Assembly: GCA_963682055.1 (NCBI GenBank) | Contig: OY821749.1 | Location: forward strand, 19,232,631 to 19,296,630 | DNA: 64,000 nt | Reading direction: 5' to 3' | Origin: Primula veris | Lineage: Eukaryota; Streptophyta; Magnoliopsida; Ericales; Primulaceae | Shown here: positions 44,490 through 55,900 of the stretch, piece after piece | Position numbering within the stretch: the stretch's first letter is position 1 | Layout: every line of letters begins with the position of its first letter | Notes under the pieces: model-generated | What the model was told of the DNA's origin: nothing | Databases searched by the model: none | What the model saw: the letters and a program-made list of their open reading frames with translations, nothing else | Translations under genes and position numbers: made by a program

Positions 44490-44794
44490 TCATTCTATTA
44501 TAATAAGCCAACCCAAGTCAAATGAGGCTGTCCAATTTAGCCACTTTTTTTCAAAAATACCCCTACACCTTCATATTAATTACAATAATACCATACTCCC
44601 ATAAAAATATAAAAAGTAAAAACCAATAAAACTATATATTTATCACTCTTTAACAAACAAATTTTTTTTTAAAATCTTAAACTATGTTTTTTTTTGTATT
44701 ATCCACATATTTTATTTTATCATAACTATACATATTTTTTATATTTTTATTGCGTTACGCGTCGCACACACAACGCGTGGGGTACGATTACTAG
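44490..44794 (+). mobile_element. Small non-autonomous Helitron in the RBM34-like pseudogene
   Basis: The 305 bp element begins TCATTCTATTA and ends ACGATTACTAG between a host A (44489) and a host T (44795), as Helitrons do. A short hairpin of ACGCGT half-sites lies about 15 bases before the end. The parental intron lacks it. Its ends match the element at 21846-22179. Confidence 0.78.
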
Positions 44795-45886
44795 TTCTAT
44801 AATATCTCTGTACATTTTGTACATTACTCTTATAATATCTGTTCTGTTTTATTCCCCAATCTATGTTTTTACTTCTATGCAGTGTACAAAAGCAGCAAAA
44901 AAAATGTTAGATTGGTGTACTGATTGCTAATTATTGTAGTTTGCTGTAAAAGTTGAAACATGATGATACTTTAGTGTTCAAAACTCTAAATAACCCAATT
45001 TATAGGCAGACGTCTTTCCATGACTCAATTTATGGATGCTTAATATGATCTGGTTATTTGATTTACTGTTTTTACAGGATGAGGAAGTTTATCAGCTAAT
45101 TTCTGGAATAAAGGACTTAGATTCTACCAGCAACGAGGAAATTTGAGTTATAAGAGATCTTGGTTTTAGTTCAGGGAAGGGAATTGCTTGTGTCTTGTTC
45201 AAAACAAGGTTAGGTTTTGTGTTTTCTCTAGCCCTTTTTCCCGTTTATTAAGACACATTTTAGGCAAATGTATAGTTTTCTGTTTTTATGGTATTTAACC
45301 TCGATACTCTAACAGAGCGGAAGTGTAGTCAAGATACTTAGTATGGAATGCAATTTGCTTTGTGATATGTTTGGCATATTCGACGTTCCACACTTTTAAG
45401 AGTGTATAGAATATAAATGCAGTGTTCAAGAATTGTTCTGTATATCGTGTATACTTGTGTTGTTCACCAAGGTCATGAATAGTCCATATATGTGTCTATA
45501 CTACTTAGTAATTCAATACATGCTAGTTCTTTCAGTGATTTTGAGCTTTTGTAAGAGCCGGTACAGATCTGGTATCTAGCTTAAACCATCACCAAACAGT
45601 ATCCTAGCTTAAAAGTTACGAGTGTTTAGTGCTTGTTTTCCTAGCAAAACACAGATCTTTAGCTGTGACATGTATAATTTTTCTAAGATGTATATGTTTC
45701 TGCTTTCGAATTCAATCAATGCAAACCCTCTTAGTGTTTCTGAGCTTTTGCCACAGTTATTACTAACCTGGATTCTTGATTATATGTAAAAGAGTAATTG
45801 GAAGACATAATATGGTTAATAGCAGCGCTCTCGTAATCTTCTGGTGAGCTTGGAGGGAGATTATTCATTATTCTCTCTCTACTTTT

Positions 45887-45934
45887 ATCCCACATCATCC
45901 ATGACTTGAAAGGAGTGACAAGCTGGTGTATAAA
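45887..45934 (+). promoter_or_regulatory. Plant snRNA promoter (USE and TATA) of the U2 gene
   Basis: ATCCCACATCA (45887-45897) matches the USE consensus RTCCCACATCG in all but the last base. TATAAA lies at 45929-45934, 28-33 bases before the U2 start. The 31-base gap between them is close to the longer, Pol II-type spacing. Confidence 0.8.
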
Positions 45935-45961
45935 TTGATGGAGTTGTCCCGTTAACAATTC

Positions 45962-46157
45962 ATACATTTCTCGGCCTTTTGGCTAAGATCAAGTGTAGTA
46001 TCTGTTCTTATCAGTTTAATATCTGATATGTGAGCCAATGGTTCACATGATATTAAATTAATTTTTTGAGGGGGAGCAGCCCACCACAGTAGCTTGCTAT
46101 TAGGGCTACTCATGTGTCGCTTGGGTGTTGCACTACTGCCCTAGCTTGGTGCACCCC
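45962..46157 (+). ncRNA. U2: U2 spliceosomal snRNA
   Basis: The sequence starts ATACATTTCTCGGCCTTTTG and follows plant U2 through its length of about 196 bases. The branch-point recognition sequence GTAGTA is intact at 45995-46000. The stem IIb region reads TGTGAGCC-AAT-GGTTCACA, where the plant consensus has GGGCC/GGCCC; the changes are compensatory and keep the helix. An Sm-like site (AATTTTTTGAG) follows, and the 3' half retains GTTGCACTACTGCC and GTGCACCCC. It has a USE/TATA promoter and a 3' box, so it can plausibly be transcribed by Pol II. U2 RNA pairs with the intron branch site in the spliceosome. The substitutions mean it may be a variant copy and not the main U2. Confidence 0.9.
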
Positions 46158-46174
46158 ACCCAAATTTAGTTGAA
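46157..46174 (+). terminator. Plant snRNA 3' box after U2
   Basis: CA, nine bases, then AGTTGAA fits the plant snRNA 3'-end signal CA(N)3-10AGTNNAA and directly abuts the U2 3' end. Confidence 0.8.
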
Positions 46175-47572
46175 AAGTTTGTATTTTCATAATTTACACA
46201 TTATACTATCCGGAAGAATAATGTATTTTTCTTTCAAGCGATATATTGTTTGAAACTTTTGATTATTGTTCAGGGGATTAATGATGAATCCCCAAAATCT
46301 TTTGCAAATCTTCCCTTGTAATGCTCTGTAGTTTACCATTCCAATCTATAAACCCAAAGAAACTAATTTCTATGTTGACCATTCTGAAATCTGCATTAGG
46401 GTTTATAAATCCCAGAAAAACAATTTTCAAACTTAAGATACCCTATGTTATCCTATGCCAATTTTGTTTGTTGTAGACGTTGTTGGTTTTTGTTCTTGGT
46501 AAGCTTAGCAAAATTAGGGAATCCTGATAACATAGAATTCCACTGTTTTTAATAGAAGAAAGACTCGTTATTAGAGACCAAAACACTAACAAAGGTCATT
46601 AGCTAATTATTCATAGCTTGTGTGGTCGTCATCTTGATATGTATAACTATGTTTTTTTAAAGAATATAAAAACCAGATACCATGAACATAATTTCACTGT
46701 CCAAGTTTGTGTCAATTGTGGAGTCGTGAAATGTGGCACTCCTTTTTTTGTGTGCAAGCGTAACGCTATCGTATATGTACAGGTAGATGTAAACCTGGTC
46801 GTTAGAAAACACAGCCTTAAGCTACAAGATAGTGAACTCAGGACCAGTCATGCCAAGTCAAAGCTTCATTTCTTATTAAGAGAAAAGACACTCCCTCGGG
46901 AGAGAGATGATTCTAGATTCAAATTCAGAGAGCAATAACAGCAAGTAAAAATTCAGCAGTTCTCTCTTACCAAGGGGCTACGTGCCACTAAATCTGGTGT
47001 AGAGAAAAAGACAAGTCGTCCAAAAAGAAATGAACCGGTTAAAGTCAAATCTACGCCTCAAATCGGTCCAAAGAAAAAAGAGAGGAGCGAGAAGATACCT
47101 ACAGTGGCTGCAAGAAAGGCAAAAGCCAATAAAAGTGCAGAGAATGGATAAGTTATCAAGTTTTGAACTAAATCTCTTGTGGGAGGATCTATCCATTTGT
47201 TGTATTTGATTTTTATTTATCACCCCTTCGAAATCAGTTATTTTTCAAAAAAATGAACGCAGTTGAATTTTGAGGTGATGCATTAACTTCTCAAAATCTT
47301 GAAAATTATTCTAGTTTCATTTTGTCAGTAAAAAGTATCAATGTTGCCTTAGTGCGTAAAGTTATGGCTTAATCGTACTATGTTCACCTTGCTGTGGCTT
47401 ATTTGATACCGAGTAAATTAAATCAATTTTCTTGTAAGCTGTATCTGAGCATGAGGAAACGAGCTGCCTGCTCTATTCGTCATTCTTCAGAAATTTAAGG
47501 AGAACCAAATAAATAACGTTGTCGTACAAGTTACTAGAATGTTTGAACGATTTGACTACAAGAATGATGAAC

Positions 47573-47672
47573 GTTACATAAGCATGTTTTGGCTTTTTAT
47601 TTGCTGTACTCGATAAGAGTAAGTTACATAAGCATGTTTTGGCTTTTTATTTGCTGTACTCGATAAGAGTAA
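47573..47672. repeat. Perfect tandem duplication of 50 bp
   Basis: Units 47573-47622 and 47623-47672 are identical (GTTACATAAGCATG ... GATAAGAGTAA). Identity implies a very recent slippage or repair event in the flank of the pseudogene. Confidence 0.95.
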
Positions 47673-48189
47673 GGGTAATTACTACAAGCCCAACGATGAA
47701 TAGAGTGGCTACAGGCTTCTTAAATTGAATTAAAGATGTAAAGATGCGTAAAGGATCGTAGCTTTACCCAAAGCAACTCCAGCTTACAAGAATGAAGTTT
47801 AAATGTTTCCAAGTTTCAATCAAATTGAAACACAAATTTTTCTACATTAATACAGTAAGCAGAAAAATCGTGAAGCAAATTTGCTAATTTGTGCCTAATA
47901 AAGCCGAACTTTACGAGCACCAAGGGTCTGCTTGGTTTTCTTTTCAGAAACTTTCTAAAGGACCCCTGGTGTTGGTGTTGCTTCGGTTGGCACCAAGGAA
48001 AGGTGTAGGGTCTGTTTGGTTCTATAGTAATACTTGTAGCTTTTCGTTTGCAATGGTTGTCGCTACCAAATTTCACGTCCGAGTTTAGTCATGATATCAA
48101 CAATGAAAAACTATCAACAATAAATCAAATCAACTGCCATAATCGTATAAAAGTATATAACAACCAATCAAGTGTCGACGAATGACTAT

Positions 48190-50386
48190 CCAGTTTATTT
48201 ATTTGGGTATTCGTAAGAAGCGTGATGAGAATAATGAGACTGTATAAGTGTTCGCCTACTAGCGCAAGACTTCTCTCACAACTTGTAATTGATTACGAGA
48301 TGGTTTACTTACTCGTAATGGACGTTATAATGGTCCACTATTTTACCAGTTTAGTAGTTTTCGAAGAACAAAATATGCAAACATGAATGTGTTCATATTT
48401 TATCTCCGTTAGGATCTAGACAAGAGATGTAGATGACTTCATGTGCTTGAATCAAGTAGTTACTGACCATGAAACATGTTCTCAATTAACTGAAACATTC
48501 ACTATATGAATTATAAAAGTCCGAGCGGAGGTGGTATCCCGCTTAAGTGATTACTTGATCGGCTTGGGCTACGTAGAGACACATTTTATACTATTGCGTG
48601 TTTTACTACGCGATCCACTTTTGGATTTGCCTTCGAGATGAAAGATATTGGGAAGACACGGTAGTGACTCGGACTGATGATCGAGTCCCGTAAAGATTGA
48701 ATCTAAGTCCATGATTCAGACTACACCCAGAATGTGTTATGACGTTTTAGTCATCATGATCCTAAGTCGTCAGATTCTTCCATGATCGTTCGATCACTAG
48801 ACATTGATATAGACCTGGTCCGTCACTGATGAGACGATGAAGAGATATTGTCACATCTAGGTACAATAAGTACATCATTGTACTTGGTCTAATGTGTTAG
48901 GACGAACATCTCGTCTGCTGTGAATGGTATAGCTCGACACAGCATCGTGCTAACACGCTGCCACCGAAATGGAACTAAAGACATATTCCGTTACCTTATG
49001 ATAATTTTGTAAGTGGGCCTGCTTATCCCGTTTTGCGTTGTCTAGTGTACCTTCCATTTTGGTACTCGACTTAATATCACCCTTTTTCGGTTATACCGAT
49101 GCCGGTTACTTATCAGACCCGCATAAATGATATTCCTAGTATGACAATGTCTTTACCATTGGGAATAGGCGATATCTAGGATCACTCTGATCTACTCATA
49201 CTCTATGAGACGACTAGAGAGTGTATATGGCTTCGAGCTAGTATTAGCTATATTTGAATTACATATGTTTTGTCTCACGATACAGATGAAACACTTGTCA
49301 TATTTGAGGACAATTTGTTCTTATCGATTAACAGAGGTATGACTAGATTATGCTATTTAGCATTTCTCGTCGAAATAAATCTTCACATATGAACTTTAAG
49401 AGCATCCCGTTGAATACTCGTTCTATTTCACGTTACATTTTCTTGTATACAGTTGTATGCAAGTAAATGAAACATTTAGTCGAATGCTCGTACTCTTTCT
49501 TAAAATATGAAATCCTTGCACCCAGTCGTGTACAAGTGAGGGGGAGTATACAGGAATTTGTTTATTGTACTAATTACTACTCAGTCGAAATCTTCGCACC
49601 GTGTCATGTGCAAGTGAGGGGAGCATTCAGTCGCATGCCCGTGTACTCGTTTTGTCCTTAGACCAAGGTTTTTTTCCAATGGGTTTTCATTGGCAAGATT
49701 TTTAGCGAGACACGTTCCCATCATATCTCACTTAAGATTGCCGAAATTAGGGGGATCATCATGTTGTATACTTATTACAACTATGTACTTTTTTGCCCTT
49801 CGATCGGAGGTTTTTTCCACTTGGTTTACTCTGACAAGGTTTTGATGAGGCATCTGTTTTGTGGTTGATCCCCTACTACTACCACTGTTGCACACTTTTT
49901 TCCAGATCAGAGATTTTTCCATTGGATTTGCTCTGGCAAGATTTTGATGGGACACACTATTTTGTGGTTAGTTATTTATATGGAATTTCGGCCTATATCA
50001 TTCTGTTACACAATTTGTCCTAGGTACTGGTTTTGTCCCACGATGGGTTTTTCGGCCCTAAGCTTTTATGTGCTTGGCCTCTGCGAATGAACATTGACTT
50101 CAACAACAAAAATTGCACATCTACGTGAGGATGGAGAAACTCAAGTAAAGTAAAGTATATTTCGCACATCCAATGGGGAGTGTTATACCTCATATTGTGT
50201 GGATGTTTATGAGATTTTATGAATGTAATTAGTGGCTTAGCGGTTACGGTATTTTGTTATAATGTAATATTTGTAACGGTTTCAAGCTATCATTATATAA
50301 AAGTTGAGTCTTCTGTTTAGATGATGTACACACACATATTATATGAATACAATGAGATCTCTTCTTCCTATATAATTTTCTATACA
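48190..50386 (+). mobile_element. Remains of an LTR retrotransposon without coding sequence
   Basis: A probable 3' LTR starts TGTTATACCTC at 50181, directly after GGGGAG, and could end TATACA near 50386. Upstream is non-coding internal sequence with repeated purine tracts in the same context (CAAGTGAGGGGGAG near 49535, CAAGTGAGGGGAG near 49610) and three or four copies of a TTTTTTCC-ATGGGTTT-TGGCAAG-TTTTGATGAG module between 49670 and 50060. No gag or pol frame is seen. The 5' LTR was not found, so the left boundary is a guess at the end of the RBM34-like duplication. Confidence 0.5.
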
Positions 50387-50408
50387 TTTTCATATATACT
50401 TTTCTATA

Positions 50409-50830
50409 GGGAAAATTATTAAAATGGTACCCAACCTATTAACTTTTAGTGATTTGGTATCCAGCCTAACACACTTTCTAAATTGTTACCCAACCTATAC
50501 ATTTTGCTCTAATTTGGTACTCAACCTAACACTTTTTCTAATTTGGTACACAACCTAACATTTTTTTCTAATTTGGTACTCAACCTATGCCTTAAAAACC
50601 GATTATCGAAGACAGATTGAGTCTCTTAATTGGATTATATACGTATAGGTTGAGTACCAAATTAGAGCGAAACGTATAAGTTGGGTACCAAATTAGAAAA
50701 AAGTGTTACGTTGGGTACCAAATTAGAGCGAAATGTATAGGTTGGGTATCAAATTAGAAAGTGTGTTAAGTTGGATACCAAATCACTAAAAGTTGATAGC
50801 TTAGGTATCATTTTATCATTTTTTTCCCAA
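50409..50830. mobile_element. Foldback element built of repeated TTGGTACCCAACCTA words
   Basis: Two arms of about 185-190 bp are inverted repeats around a centre near 50610-50640. Each arm is itself made of three to four copies of a roughly 40 bp unit (TTTGGTACCCAACCTATAC). The ends read GGGAAAATTATTAAAATGGT and its imperfect complement. TCTATA flanks both sides (50403-50408 and 50831-50836) as a possible target duplication. It is non-coding. An RNA across it would fold into a long hairpin. Confidence 0.75.
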
Positions 50831-51726
50831 TCTATACATTTTCATTTACTATCGCTTCTGCCTTACTGCTAGTTCGCTTACAACAAGTATTATTATCATT
50901 TGAATTTTATAAGAACATGTATCATAACGAGTTAAAGTACATTAATTTTTAAAATATTTATTATATTGGTCATTTCATATATAATACATCTTTCCATTTA
51001 TAACGTATCAACTTGATTACTTGATTCGCACATGTCATCACCAATAGATTTATATCCTTGAACTATAGAAAGGAAAATGCTGAATTCTGCATGTGAGGCA
51101 AATAATTTTATTATTTATTGCACTACTAATGTTAATTGACTCTTTGAGAATATACAACTTTTGCGCATTTAATGTTAATCCAAAAAAACAAACAACTTTT
51201 CCATATGAATTATGAAATTTAAAAAATGTTATTGATTCGGTAGTACCAATTTTACACTATGAATTATGAAAAATGAAACCATAGTCTCAGTTATAACTCA
51301 GAAAGAAAAAAAAAGTCTCATTTTAAATCCGAATATGGGAACTTTTGTTGTACATAATTTTCTATTTCTTATAAATAGCTTTTAACCATATATGAAAAGA
51401 AAGTTAGAGTAAATGGTGATAATAAATGTTGTTTTAATTACTACAAAAAAATATATTTTATTTTTGTTAAAAGGGAGAGAATTAATTAGGATTGCACGGT
51501 TAAAATGTTGAAATCATTCATTCATTATATATTACCTCAATTAAGAATCTTAAAATTTATGTACATTAATGCCTGGATCCTTAATAGCAATCCCCTAACA
51601 TATATATTTATAACTGTACCATCCAAATAACAAGGGAGAGAAAAGTCTAAATTTTTTCTTTAAAAGTGGTGAAGTTTTGACTTTTAATACATTAGGCCTT
51701 AATTTGCTTCTGATTCAGATAAAATC

Positions 51727-54700
51727 ATGAAATCCATTGGTGTTTTCATCGTTCTCTTTGTTTACATTCTTCTTCTTGATCATCAAGGAGTTGAAGGGAC
51801 AAATCAGAAAATATCAAAACACGAGGAGTCTGAATTTAGGTCTCTAATAGCTTTGGAAAATCCTGATGCCCATGTATTTCCTTTAAAATATTAAAACATT
51901 TGTTATAGTTTATAAGCTAAATGCCCACTTTTTAGAAAATTATTTTTGGTTTTTCATGGTTTAATTTTTTTTTCCTCTGGTTTCCATATTCTAATAAGAA
52001 GTGTTGGATCTTATGGAAATTACTATTTGATCACCATAAGGTGAATCACATCTTTAAAATAACGGTGAAAGATCCGTCTTTGTTAATCAAGGGGGCGTTT
52101 GTGGCACTGTCAAACCTGACTTTTGAGGTCAAAAGTGTTTTTCAAAATATTTGGTGCTTAGTGAGTTTTTTATGTATAATTTTTTGAAAAGTTTGGACAT
52201 TTCAAGTCTATTTCGAAAAGGCAAGATTAGCTGCTTTTCGAAAAGTGTTTTCTGAAAAGTTGAAACGAAAAATCAAATAAACAAATAGTATTTTTGTAAG
52301 TATCTCAATTATTTTATATAAGTTAAATATATATAAAAATTTGAATTATATAGAAAAATATTTGAATTATTTAAAAAAACTTATTTTAAAAAAATAAAAT
52401 AAATTATACTCAATAAAAGTAACTGTTAGAAAAAATAAAATATTTTCAATAAAAGTGACTTATTTTTTAAAAAAATTGACTTAATATAGAGAAATGGATT
52501 ATTTTTAATAAAATGCAACTTATTTTCAATTTGAGAAAAATATTTTCTAAAAATGATATTTTTCAACAAAAGCAACTTATATTTTAACAAAAGGTACATA
52601 CTTTCAAATTAGCAATATTTTTTAAAGTGGCTTTTACTTAGCGAATATGACTTATTTCAATAAAATTGACATATATTTACAAAATTGATGTTTTTTGATA
52701 TCTTAAAAAAAATCATTTTGTTGACTTTTAATAAGTTTTTGTATTTATTAGTTATTACAGGTTTCATTATTTGTATTACTTAATTATTCACCTGCATTGC
52801 TTTGCGTCGTTTTTTTACCTACCTCTTTTGGGTAGCTCGACCAATCTATGCTTGCGAGAGCACCTTTAATCTTCTTTCTTTCCCCTGGTTTTCTCAAGCA
52901 ACGTATAATCTAAATTCTAATAGAAAAAGAAGAGAAGATTGCAAACTACGTACAACGTTCCTTTTACTCATTACATAAACTAAAATGACAGTTGACATTA
53001 ATTTCTCCAGTATGCAATATCAAGGACAAAAACGAGCCCGAGGCGATATTCAGGTGCAGCCGGTACCGTTACTATTTGGAAACCAACTGTTACTGGCCAA
53101 CAATACAGTGCTGCACGACTTATACTGGCCAACGGTCCTGATAATATCGAAGTCGGATGGAGGGTGAGTATTGTAAAGGGTTCAGTTTTGGTGAATAGAT
53201 AAAAACCAATTCATCCAAAAAGGTTCACTTATGTCTGTTGGATGAGATCTACGGATGTGTGAAAAATAATGAAAGAGTACAATAGAAAAATCTAATAGCA
53301 ACAGATTTTATGAATCATTCAAGAACATATCCGAGATACGTTAACCCTTAAATATTTTGGTGACTAATCGTCAATTACAAGAAACCAAAATGAGTACATT
53401 GTGGTAATAGTTTTGAAGTTATATCATCGCATATATATAATGTGGTATCACGTGTGTTAAAGTAAATTAATTTAAGTCTTAAACTTTCAATGAGCCGTTA
53501 GAAGACTTGAGTATAGAGATCAGAGGGGTTTTTCCAGCTTATAGTTACTAATCTGAAATTTATTAACCAAAATGACATTTTGCCCAGTCAATACAATTTA
53601 TTAGCAAATGATTGTAACCACATTGTTTCTATATATAGCCTGGTACCAAAAGAACACACCCATTAATATTAAGAATGAAATAATATTATTTTTCCTGATA
53701 CAGTATTACTTTTTTGGCACTTAATTATAGGTGGATCCAGTCCTCTTTGGGGATGATAAATGTCGGATGTACATAAAAACAACTGTAAGTCTCAAAACCT
53801 TGGCATTTCTATCAGAAATATAAATTGTCTTTTATATTGATTGTTTGTCTTTCCCACACAGCGAAATGGTTCATCATTTTTTGGCCAAAGACTCCCCGGA
53901 TTTGTTCTGAGGCCTGGCCTAAAAGATCTTGAAAGGGTGTATGACAAGGTTTCACAAAGAGGGGGAGAAATACTGCAAGTGAATTTGAATATCACCAGGG
54001 TAATTGTTTCTAAATTTTGCATCTATTATTGCCCAACTATTAGATACGAAATTACTATAATGATTGGTCAGTAGTACTTAAACAAAGAGAATTTAACCTC
54101 AAGAGGATGAGCCAGAACTTGAAGAAAACAACAAAAATAGTTTATCGTGGTTGCATCTACAAATTATAAGGTATTGTTTTGGGAGCTGAAGGTCATCAAG
54201 AACGTGGTGCTAATTTGCTTTGTTATATCTACTATATGCTCCTATATAAAAAGAGAGCATTTCGACTGATCAAGATGTGCTTCTAATACTTTAGTTATCA
54301 TAATTCCGTAAATATTTGTCAAAGTTTAACCTAATTTATTTAATACATCCTAGCATAAAACATAAGACGATAGAATACTTACTATTTTCTCATATATCAA
54401 TCTATTTATACTGAAATTATACGGTTTTTCTTCCTGAATGGTTTTGTCAGCCGAAATTGTAATATCAAAGCCTGTCTGATCAAAACATACTATTTTCTCA
54501 CATATCACTTGCTCACTGCTGATACCCACATTTTTTTTTATTGCTATATCAAGCCTATATAGCCCTTTGAAATTTCTTTGTCAAACTGGGGCTGGCAACA
54601 AAATATTTTTTGATTCGCTTCAAAAATGTTACGACTTTTTCAATTTTCTTGTTAAGTAGTTCTATCTTATGCCATTATGTTGTTTCAAATTCTGTCAGAT

Positions 54701-55090
54701 TTATCTTTTTTTAAACATATGCAGAACAATGAGGGAAGTTGGTTTCTCTTTACTGACGGTTTCTTGGTTGGATTTTGGCCAAAATTCATATTTAGTCAAA
54801 ACGGACTTACCCAATTGGCCTCTTATATCGAATGGGGAGGAGAAGTATTTAGTCCAAGGGGTACTCCTAAACCTCCTATGGGTAGCGGTGGCATATTAAC
54901 AGAGGGAGACTCTAAACTAGATTGCATCTTCTTCAAAATGACATGGTTGAATGAAGAAGGTAAATTGGTTACGGCGTATGAGTTGGAAACAGGTAAAGAT
55001 AGTCCGGATTATAAAATCTTTGACGAGGGGAACGAAGGAGGGTTTTTCGGCCAACTAATCGCTTTTGGAGGACCTGGTGGGAAGCCTTAA
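51727..55090 (+). CDS. Neprosin/DUF239 secreted protein, middle exons missing
   Basis: The C-terminal exons are clear and in phase: 53011-53163 (YAISRTKTSPRRYSGAAGTV, then WKPTVTGQQYSAARL), 53731-53784 (VDPVLFGDDKCRMYIKTT), 53862-53999 and 54725-55090 (FWPKFIFS, YIEWGGEVFSP, ending FGGPGGKP). They make a neprosin domain of about 237 residues, a family of secreted glutamic peptidase-like proteins that cut after proline in active members. A possible first exon at 51727-51873 encodes a signal peptide (MKSIGVFIVLFVYILLLDHQ). The exons for the conserved activation region (the DCVDxYKQPAFDHP part, about 110 residues) are not found between them. The usual CxxxxCPGFV is SxxxxRLPGFV here, so a disulfide pair is lost. 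It may be a truncated or decaying gene. Confidence 0.65.
51895..53005. other. AT-rich insert where the missing neprosin exons should lie
   Basis: From about 52100 to 52740 the sequence repeats short words such as GACTTATTTTCAATAAAA, mostly A and T, with no coding frame. I see no TG..CA ends or target duplication, so its nature is unknown. Confidence 0.4.
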
Positions 55091-55149
55091 ATGTGATAGA
55101 TATTATCAGAATTTCAATATTTGAATAAATATAACATCATGACTAAGGA

Positions 55150-55900
55150 GAGAGTAACACTTAAGTTACATAACATATACACCAAAACAACCAATTTTCA
55201 ACAAAGCAACGACCATAATGCATAAACAAGGTGCCTCGAGATTACTAGAATGAACACAATAACGAGTCGATAACAGCTTTTTTATTTAGAATTACTCATA
55301 GAACATATTTGATCCGACAACGAATATCAGGAAAAATATCAAAACAGAAACTCGATCCGAGCTTCACCTGCACAAAAAACGCAATAGTCGGATTCAGAAA
55401 CAATAACATAGATGCAATAGATAAGTTAGGCATAAAGACTACTAATACAAGATTAGTTCCTGAGTGGTGATTGAATATTTTTAGATTACTCACGTGGTCA
55501 TGATTATGAATTCTTTTGATAATATCACAAGCTATAGCAGAAACAAATGAAACAAGTAGAGAGAAAGAAATTGGTAAATATAACTACAATTATAAGACTG
55601 TTGATTACTTCTACATCATCTGTTTGGATAAAAGAAAAGCGAATAGAACATTCGATATTAGTATCGATTATTATATACCACGCTGGTGAGAAACGTCACA
55701 GGAAGATGAAACATCCAAAGGGGCGTAAAAAAGACCAAAAATTCTTGGACCATTTATCAATTTGTGCGTGTATGTATATATATTGAAGATGTGGAATATA
55801 AGGCAAGCCAATATTAATAACTGAAACGCTGAACAACCTCCCTTAACAGTCCCAATTATCTAAAAGCCTGCCCATAACTTTATTTGCCTTTGTATTCCAG
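55150..55900 (-). repeat. U6-linked duplicated block, copy 2
   Basis: Sequence from about 55261 (AACGAGTCGATAACA) to 55900 (AAAAGCCTGCCCATA) is collinear with 63111-63830, with many substitutions and small indels. It ends in the remnant of a U6 gene and its promoter. No protein gene is seen in it. Confidence 0.85.
55745..55772 (-). pseudogene. U6 snRNA remnant (3' end only)
   Basis: Only the last part of U6 is left (CGCACAAATTGATAAATGGT on the minus strand, then CCAA). It joins directly to the promoter sequence ATATATACATACAC. Compared with the copy at 63.6 kb, about 70 bases are gone between two occurrences of ACACG. Confidence 0.8.

Larger units (their letters stand above)
43000..47160 (+). 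pseudogene. Decayed duplicate of the RBM34-like gene
   Basis: The segment is collinear with the parental locus from the end of intron 1 onward. Counterparts of exon 2 (43365-43432, with a small insertion), exon 4 (44023-44157, with an in-frame TGA after NNTN), exon 5 (45078-45209, TGA in place of the GIRV region) and exon 6 (46783-47151, frameshifted and shortened) are recognisable with their splice sites. The exon 3 counterpart is deleted, and no copy of exon 1 is seen. The intron bodies are also duplicated, so this was a DNA-level duplication and not a retrocopy. A Helitron (44490-44794) and a U2 snRNA gene (45962-46157), both absent from the parental introns, were inserted later. Similarity to the parental 3' flank continues to about 48185. 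Confidence 0.88.

Noticed and set aside
48370..49300. Possible protein-coding gene in the GC-richer stretch after the pseudogene
   Set aside because: No frame longer than about 60 codons on either strand; better explained as non-coding interior of an old retroelement.
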